Source: JASLBX01 sp035762665 (lineage in GTDB: Bacteria; Actinomycetota; Actinomycetes; Jiangellales; Jiangellaceae). Taken from it: a DNA stretch of 64,000 nt. The stretch spans positions 1-64,000 of the forward strand of contig DASTNZ010000034.1 in NCBI GenBank assembly GCA_035762665.1, in the 5' to 3' direction. Both the position numbers and the translations under genes were made by a program. How positions within the stretch are numbered: position 1 is the first letter of the stretch; each line of letters starts with the position of its first letter. The notes under the pieces were generated by a model. It had not been told where the DNA came from and did not search any database. It saw only the letters and a program-made list of their open reading frames with translations. Below, piece by piece: positions 59,425 to 64,000 of this stretch.

Positions 59425-61781
59425 GGCAGCGGCTCGGCCCGGATGCCGACGGGGTTGAGGCAAGCGTCGAGCCGGCGGACCTGCGCCTGATTCCGGCTGC
59501 GGTGGCGGCCTGGCTGGGCGCGCTGGCGGGCCTGCACTCCTCGACCGGCGTCCAGGTCGCACTGGCCATGGTCGCCGCTGCGCTTGCGTTGACGGCCTTT
59601 GCGATCGCCTCGTCGCCCGCTGGCCGCGTGGCCGTTGTTGTGGCGCTCGCGGCTATGCTGGCCGGCCTTGCCGGTGGCGCGGCGCGGGCTACTGCCGTGC
59701 ACGCCGGTCCGGTGGCCGAGCTCGCCGCGAGGGCGGCTTGGGTCAGCATCGACGCCGTGGTCACGAGCGACCCGTCACTCCGTTCCGGCGCGGCGTCGGC
59801 CTCCGGGGAGCCGTACGTCATAACGCAGCTGCGGGTCGAGCGCATCGTGGGGCGAGGAGTCACCTCCGACGTACGCACGCCGATCACGCTAGTGGCGTCC
59901 GATCCACAATGGACAGCCGTGCTGCCCGGCACGCCGGTGTCGCTGACTGGGCGGCTCGCAGCAGCCGATGGTGGTGCCTTCGCTGGGTTCCTACGCACGG
60001 ACGAGCCCCCTCGTACTACAGGCGCGCCGGGATTCGCCAGCCGGGTGACCGAGCCGTTCCGCCGGGGACTGCGTGCCGCGGTGGACGGCCTGCCGCCCGC
60101 CGCGCGGGGGATCGTCCCCGGCATGGCCGTGGGCGACGAGAGCCAGCTGCCGCCGGAAACCCGAGCCGCCATGCAAGCGACCGGTCTCACCCACCTGACC
60201 GCAGTATCAGGAGTCCACGTCAGCGTGGTGTTGATCGCGGTGCTCGGCTTCGCCCGGTGGGCCGGAGTACGTGGCTACGGGCTTCCGGTGGTCGCGGTGG
60301 TATCGGTCGTCGGGTTCGCGGCTCTCGTGCGCCCCGATCCCAGCGTCGTCCGGGCCTCGGCGATGGGTCTGATCAGCATCATGGGGTTGACCGTCGCCGG
60401 GCGAAAGCGAGCCTTGCCTGCGCTGGCGGCCTCCGTGCTCCTGCTCTTGCTGCTGGATCCTTGGCTGGCCGTCAGTATCGGATTCGCGCTGTCGGTGCTG
60501 TCGACGGCGGGAATCCTGCTGCTCGCGCCGTCCTGGCGGGACGCCCTGCCGTGGGTGCCGCGGCCCTGCGCAGAGCCGATTGCCGTGCCGCTGGCGGCCC
60601 AGGCTGCGTCGCTGCCGGTACTCGTGGCCTTCCTGAGAGAGACCAGCCTCGCATCGCTGCCGGCCAACATCCTCGTTGCGCCGGCCGTGGCCTCGACGAC
60701 ACTGCTCGGCGTCTTGGCGGCCACTGTGTCACCGCTGTTTCCGCCGGTTGCAGCGGCGGCGGCCTGGCTCGCCGGCTGGCCGGCCCGGTGGATCGCTCTG
60801 GTGGCAGATCAGGGCGCGCGCCTGCCCGGCGCCGTTGTGCGGTGGCCTGACGGCCGGGTGAGCGTGGTCGCGTCCGCCGCCCTGGTGGTGTTGCTGATTG
60901 TGGTGCTTCCCTGGCTGCTGAGCCGACCGCTACTTGCGGTGACGGTTGCCGTGGTGGCACTCGTCCTGCTCGTTGCCGCGCCCACCCCCGGTTGGCCGCC
61001 TCGCGGTTGGTTACTCGTCGCCTGTTCGGTGGGCCAGGGTGATGCGTTCGTGATGCGCGCCGGTCCGGAAACCGCGGTGGTTGTGGACGCCGGCCCCGAG
61101 CCAAATCAGGTCGACCGGTGCCTGGACGAGCTCGGCGTTGCCCACGTCCCCCTGGTTGTGTTGACTCACTTCCACGCCGATCACGTCGACGGACTACCGG
61201 GTGTGCTTGATGGGCGCAGCGTCGACGAGGTCATGGTGTCACCATTGGCCGAACCAGCTGAGCCGGCGGCTGCTGTTGCGGGCTGGCTATCCGCCGCGCA
61301 CGTCCCGATGACGATCGCCGCGGTAGGTGAGCGGCGCCTGATCGGTTCGGTCGAGATGCGGGTGCTTTGGCCGGCACGGATCATCGGCACCGGTGAGCAG
61401 GCAGCCAACGATGCCAGTGTGGTGTTCGAGGGCACCATCGACGGAACCAGAGTGCTCATGACCGGCGACGTGGAGCCGCCCGCCCAGCGCGTTCTCGCAC
61501 GCGCCGAACCAGAGCTTGGGACCGACGTGCTGAAGGTGCCACACCACGGATCGCGCTTCCAGGAACTCGATTGGTTAGTGGACTTGGACGCCGAGATCGC
61601 GCTGATCGGGGTCGGCGCGGACAATCGGCACGGCCATCCCTCGTCAGACACGGTACGGGCACTGGAGCAGGCCGGTACCGCCGTTTGGCGAACCGACGAG
61701 GACGGCGCGATAGCCGTGGTCCGGACCCCTGATGGTCGGCTCGGCGTTACGACCCACGGAATCGGAGTCTTCGCACAGTGA
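59421..61781 (+). CDS. comEC: ComEC/Rec2 DNA-uptake channel protein
   Basis: A protein of 786 residues. An N-terminal part with two to three helices and a soluble DUF4131-like region precedes the ComEC/Rec2 channel domain (PGMAVGDESQLPPETRAAMQATGLTHLTAVSGVHVSVVL and many helices). The end is a metallo-beta-lactamase domain (LTHFHADHVDGLPG, LMTGDVEPPAQ, LKVPHHGSRFQ), possibly the nuclease that removes one DNA strand. GTG at 59421 overlaps the comEA stop. Natural competence is not established for most actinomycetes. Confidence 0.92.
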   Translation: MRQRLGPDADGVEASVEPADLRLIPAAVAAWLGALAGLHSSTGVQVALAMVAAALALTAFAIASSPAGRVAVVVALAAMLAGLAGGAARATAVHAGPVAELAARAAWVSIDAVVTSDPSLRSGAASASGEPYVITQLRVERIVGRGVTSDVRTPITLVASDPQWTAVLPGTPVSLTGRLAAADGGAFAGFLRTDEPPRTTGAPGFASRVTEPFRRGLRAAVDGLPPAARGIVPGMAVGDESQLPPETRAAMQATGLTHLTAVSGVHVSVVLIAVLGFARWAGVRGYGLPVVAVVSVVGFAALVRPDPSVVRASAMGLISIMGLTVAGRKRALPALAASVLLLLLLDPWLAVSIGFALSVLSTAGILLLAPSWRDALPWVPRPCAEPIAVPLAAQAASLPVLVAFLRETSLASLPANILVAPAVASTTLLGVLAATVSPLFPPVAAAAAWLAGWPARWIALVADQGARLPGAVVRWPDGRVSVVASAALVVLLIVVLPWLLSRPLLAVTVAVVALVLLVAAPTPGWPPRGWLLVACSVGQGDAFVMRAGPETAVVVDAGPEPNQVDRCLDELGVAHVPLVVLTHFHADHVDGLPGVLDGRSVDEVMVSPLAEPAEPAAAVAGWLSAAHVPMTIAAVGERRLIGSVEMRVLWPARIIGTGEQAANDASVVFEGTIDGTRVLMTGDVEPPAQRVLARAEPELGTDVLKVPHHGSRFQELDWLVDLDAEIALIGVGADNRHGHPSSDTVRALEQAGTAVWRTDEDGAIAVVRTPDGRLGVTTHGIGVFAQ

Positions 61782-61832
61782 CGTCGAGCAGACGTCGGGT
61801 TGATGTCAGGGCGGCGTGCCATGCTTGGCGCC

Positions 61833-62798
61833 ATGCCGCCGAAGAACGTCGCTGTCACTCTAGTGATCGGCCCAGAGGCGCTGCTTGCCGAGCGGGCCGT
61901 CGCGGCTGTCGTGCGCCAGGCCCGGGCCGTGGACCCTGATGCTGATCTCACCGAAGTGGCTGGCGGCCAGCTTTCGGCTGCGGCGTTGAATGAGCATGTC
62001 AGCCCGTCGCTGTTCACCACCCGGCGCGTCGTGGTGATCAACGACGTGCAGGACGTGCCAGATGCCACGGGTGAGGCGCTGATGGCGTTTTGCAGGGCGC
62101 CGATCGAGGACGTTTCACTGGTGCTGGTCCACCCCGGCGGCGTCAAGGGCAAACGCGTGCTTGACGCGCTCCGCAAGGCCGGTGTCCGCGAGGTCGCCTG
62201 CGAACGGCTGACCCGGGCCGACGACCAGGTCGAGTTCGTTCGGTCGGAGGTCGGCGTCCACGGGGGCCGGATCGAGCAGGCGGCGGCGCACGCGCTTGTC
62301 GAAGCGATCGGCGGCGACCTACGGGGGCTCGCCTCCGCGGCCGCCCAACTCGCCGCCGACGCCGACGGCCGGGTTGTCGGCGCGGCAGCGGTCGCCACGT
62401 ACTTCGAGGGGCACGCGGAGGTCAAGGGCTGGGTCGTGGCCGACCGAGCGGTCGAGGGTCGCACCTCCGACGCGCTCGAGCAGCTACGTTGGGCGCTGGA
62501 GACCGGCACCGACCCGGTGCTGGTCACGGCAGCGCTGGCGACGGCGCTGCGCTCGCTCGCCCGGCTGAGCGGAGCTGCGCGCGGCGTGCGAGATGCCGAT
62601 CTCGCGCTCGATCTCGCGGTCCCGCCCTGGAAGGTGAAGATCCTCAGGGCCCAACTGCGTGGCTGGACGCCGGCCGGGCTGGTGCGTGCTATCTGGGCTG
62701 TCGCCGATGCTGACCTTCAGGTCAAGGGAGCGGGCAATGATCCGACGCTGGCGTTGACGACGGCGATCGTGGAAGTAGGTGCGGCTCGCGCTGCCTAG
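61833..62798 (+). CDS. holA: DNA polymerase III subunit delta
   Basis: Clamp-loader subunit that opens the sliding clamp. A protein of 321 residues with the N-terminal AAA-like domain (VTLVIGPEALLAERAVAAVV, SLFTTRRVVVINDVQD), LVHPGGVKGKRVLDALRKAG and the helical end. The ATG of MPPKNVAVT is chosen; earlier in-frame ATGs at 61800 and 61821 are possible. Ends 6 bases from the end of rpsT, which is convergent. Confidence 0.92.
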   Translation: MPPKNVAVTLVIGPEALLAERAVAAVVRQARAVDPDADLTEVAGGQLSAAALNEHVSPSLFTTRRVVVINDVQDVPDATGEALMAFCRAPIEDVSLVLVHPGGVKGKRVLDALRKAGVREVACERLTRADDQVEFVRSEVGVHGGRIEQAAAHALVEAIGGDLRGLASAAAQLAADADGRVVGAAAVATYFEGHAEVKGWVVADRAVEGRTSDALEQLRWALETGTDPVLVTAALATALRSLARLSGAARGVRDADLALDLAVPPWKVKILRAQLRGWTPAGLVRAIWAVADADLQVKGAGNDPTLALTTAIVEVGAARAA

Positions 62799-62804
62799 GC
62801 GGGC

Positions 62805-63065
62805 TTAGAGCGCGGCGGCCTTCTTAGCGATCGACGACTTACGGTTAGCGGCCTGGTTCTTGTGGATGACACCCTTGGACACGGCCTTGTCGAGCTTGCG
62901 GCCGGCCTCGCGGGCGGACGCAGTGGCCTTCTCGGTGTCGCCGGCCGCTGCCGCCTCGTGGAAGCGCCGGATCGCCGTCTTCAGCGACGACTTGACCGAC
63001 TTGTTGCGCAGCCTGGCCTTCTCGTTGGTCAAATTGCGCTTCTTCTGGGACTTGATGTTTGCCAC
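62805..63065 (-). CDS. rpsT: 30S ribosomal protein S20
   Basis: A protein of 86 residues, basic and helical: MANIKSQKKRNLTNEKARLRNKSVKSSLKTAIRRF. The start is GTG at 63065, which gives the conserved first residues. It is convergent with holA, the usual arrangement in Actinobacteria. Confidence 0.96.
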   Translation of the reverse strand: MANIKSQKKRNLTNEKARLRNKSVKSSLKTAIRRFHEAAAAGDTEKATASAREAGRKLDKAVSKGVIHKNQAANRKSSIAKKAAAL

Positions 63066-63202
63066 AGTGATGCCTCGGTGTCTGTTGGTGAACGGTCGTC
63101 TGGGCGGCCATCCTGGCGCGATCCTCAATGCCCGCGACTGTCAAGGACGCGCGCACGCGACCCCAAAGATTACCAGGGCGTTTGGCGGCGGGCCAAACTC
63201 GC

Positions 63203-63703
63203 TCAGAACCAGCCGTAGTGATCGTTCAGGTTCGCGATCACCTGATCGAACCGGTCGCGCGCCAAGGCGGTTGCCTCGCGCCGCATGCCTTGTGGATGGA
63301 CGCGGAGCAGGCGGCGCATGTCCACCCATGACTCGCGCCGCTCCGCGTCCCAGCCGCCGGATCCGACCGGTACCCACCTTTCGTCCTCGTCGTGCTGCTG
63401 GCTCGACAACTGGACCGCCAGCAAAGTGCCGGTTGGTTCGCGAGCGACGATAAGCACTGGCCGATCCTTGCCCCGGCCGTCGTTCTCTACGTACGGGACC
63501 CAGGTCCAAACGATCTCGCCTGGGTCGGGATCGCCATCGGTGTTCGGGTTGTACGACGTTGTTACTGGCCCGATGGCGGTGGCCTCGGTGGTCGCGTACT
63601 TGCCCACCTGGCCGGGCAGCAGCTCCTCGGGCCTGCCGCGCGTGCGGAAGCCGTGCACGGCCGAGCGCACAACCTGCCCAACCGCGGCGCGCAACCTTGT
63701 CAC
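63203..63703 (-). CDS. PemK/MazF-family protein, no antitoxin gene adjacent
   Basis: A protein of 166 residues. The C-terminal 110 residues match the PemK/MazF fold: GEIVWTWVPYVENDGRGKDRPVLIVAREPTGTLLAVQLSS, then a loop and WVDMRRLLRVHPQGM. The N-terminal 55 residues are extra. Typical MazF toxins are about 110 residues and follow an antitoxin; here the gene stands alone. It may be a solitary RNase or a non-toxic relative. GTG at 63703 lies 6 nt after TAGGCT, so it is probably leaderless. Confidence 0.75.
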   Translation of the reverse strand: MTRLRAAVGQVVRSAVHGFRTRGRPEELLPGQVGKYATTEATAIGPVTTSYNPNTDGDPDPGEIVWTWVPYVENDGRGKDRPVLIVAREPTGTLLAVQLSSQQHDEDERWVPVGSGGWDAERRESWVDMRRLLRVHPQGMRREATALARDRFDQVIANLNDHYGWF

Positions 63704-63709
63704 GCCGGC

Positions 63710-63715
63710 AGCCTA
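63710..63715 (-). promoter_or_regulatory. -10 box of the PemK/MazF-like gene
   Basis: TAGGCT on the minus strand 6 nt before the GTG at 63703. Confidence 0.4.
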
Positions 63716-63942
63716 GCGAGTCACCTGCGCGTGATCGGCGTCTTCGCCATCCGCTCTACGGCGGAGCCATCGTGAAGCCGACGACGGGTGCCCAGCCGGA
63801 TTCGCAGGCATGCCAACCCAACTGGAGCCGAGCTGGCCCGGGGTGGTAGCACCCCGACAACCTCGCCGGTTCGCACCCTGCGGCAACCGAGCGAGTTTCC
63901 CTACCGTCAAAATCAACGATCTGAGAGCAAAGGAGGAGATCA

Positions 63943-64000
63943 GTGAGACAGGCATATCGAGTCCTCGGGTTCCTGATAGCGCTGGCCGTGGTCGTGCAGG
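63943..64000 (+). CDS. Start of a small membrane protein, cut by the window edge
   Basis: Only 19 residues are visible: MRQAYRVLGFLIALAVVVQ, the beginning of a membrane helix. GTG at 63943 has a strong AGGAGGAG 5 nt upstream. The N terminus is like that of DUF6220 membrane proteins, but too little is seen to be sure. Confidence 0.5.
   Translation, partial: MRQAYRVLGFLIALAVVVQ

Overview
The window is a 64 kb piece of a high-GC chromosome from an actinomycete. The evidence is the GC-rich third codon positions, frequent GTG starts, many leaderless starts (a TANNNT box 6-8 nt before the start codon), and gene order that matches Actinobacteria. Examples are murI/Rv1339-like/rph/rdgB, folC-DUF4233-ndk, the radical SAM pair next to rne-rplU-rpmA-obg-proB-proA, nadD-rsfS-histidine phosphatase, and leuS-degV-comEA-comEC-holA-rpsT. 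I cannot name the genus from sequence alone.

Layout. 1-5.9 kb: a partial CGNR-type regulator (minus), a glycolipid-binding-like protein, then murI, an MBL-fold phosphodiesterase, rph and rdgB, followed by a membrane-anchored molybdopterin oxidoreductase. 5.9-10.5 kb: aldo/keto reductase, tRNA-Leu(UAG), bcp (minus) and an energy-coupling-factor metal transporter cbiMQO behind a perfect Nur-type (nickel) operator. 10.5-16.4 kb: DUF3618 protein, GroES-like protein, FUSC-type membrane protein, separate LigD ligase and polymerase domains, a GAF protein and an HTH regulator with a complex upstream region. 16.4-23.2 kb: a MerR remnant with an intact-looking operator, guaB1, valS, a large concentric inverted repeat, folC, DUF4233 and ndk. 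23.2-39.4 kb: the two paired radical SAM family genes, a CtpE-like P-type ATPase (minus), rne with a long leader, a repeat-rich spacer, rplU-rpmA-obg-proB, a scar made of two truncated genes, proA, a 48-residue membrane protein, nadD, rsfS, a histidine phosphatase and tRNA-Ala(GGC).

39.4-51.5 kb is an accessory block between tRNA-Ala and leuS. It holds a four-gene minus-strand signalling operon (hybrid histidine kinase, single-domain response regulator, response regulator-adenylyl cyclase, PGM1-like ATP-grasp ligase). It also holds an alcohol dehydrogenase remnant, an ArsR/SRPBCC/DHFR-like operon, a MarR regulator divergent from an MMPL transporter, and a VKOR protein. 51.5-64 kb: leuS behind an attenuator with a Leu-rich leader peptide, degV, a polar amino acid ABC transporter (minus), comEA, comEC, holA, rpsT (minus), a solitary PemK/MazF homologue (minus), and the start of a small membrane protein at the right edge.

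Most of the window is housekeeping: cell wall precursor (murI), nucleotide hygiene and RNA decay (rph, rdgB, rne), translation (valS, leuS, tRNAs, rplU, rpmA, rpsT, rsfS), proline and NAD synthesis, folate, and DNA uptake or replication (comEA, comEC, holA). The strongest candidates for something little described are the kinase-regulator-cyclase-ATP-grasp operon, the 32-bp phased repeats between rne and rplU, and the leuS attenuator.
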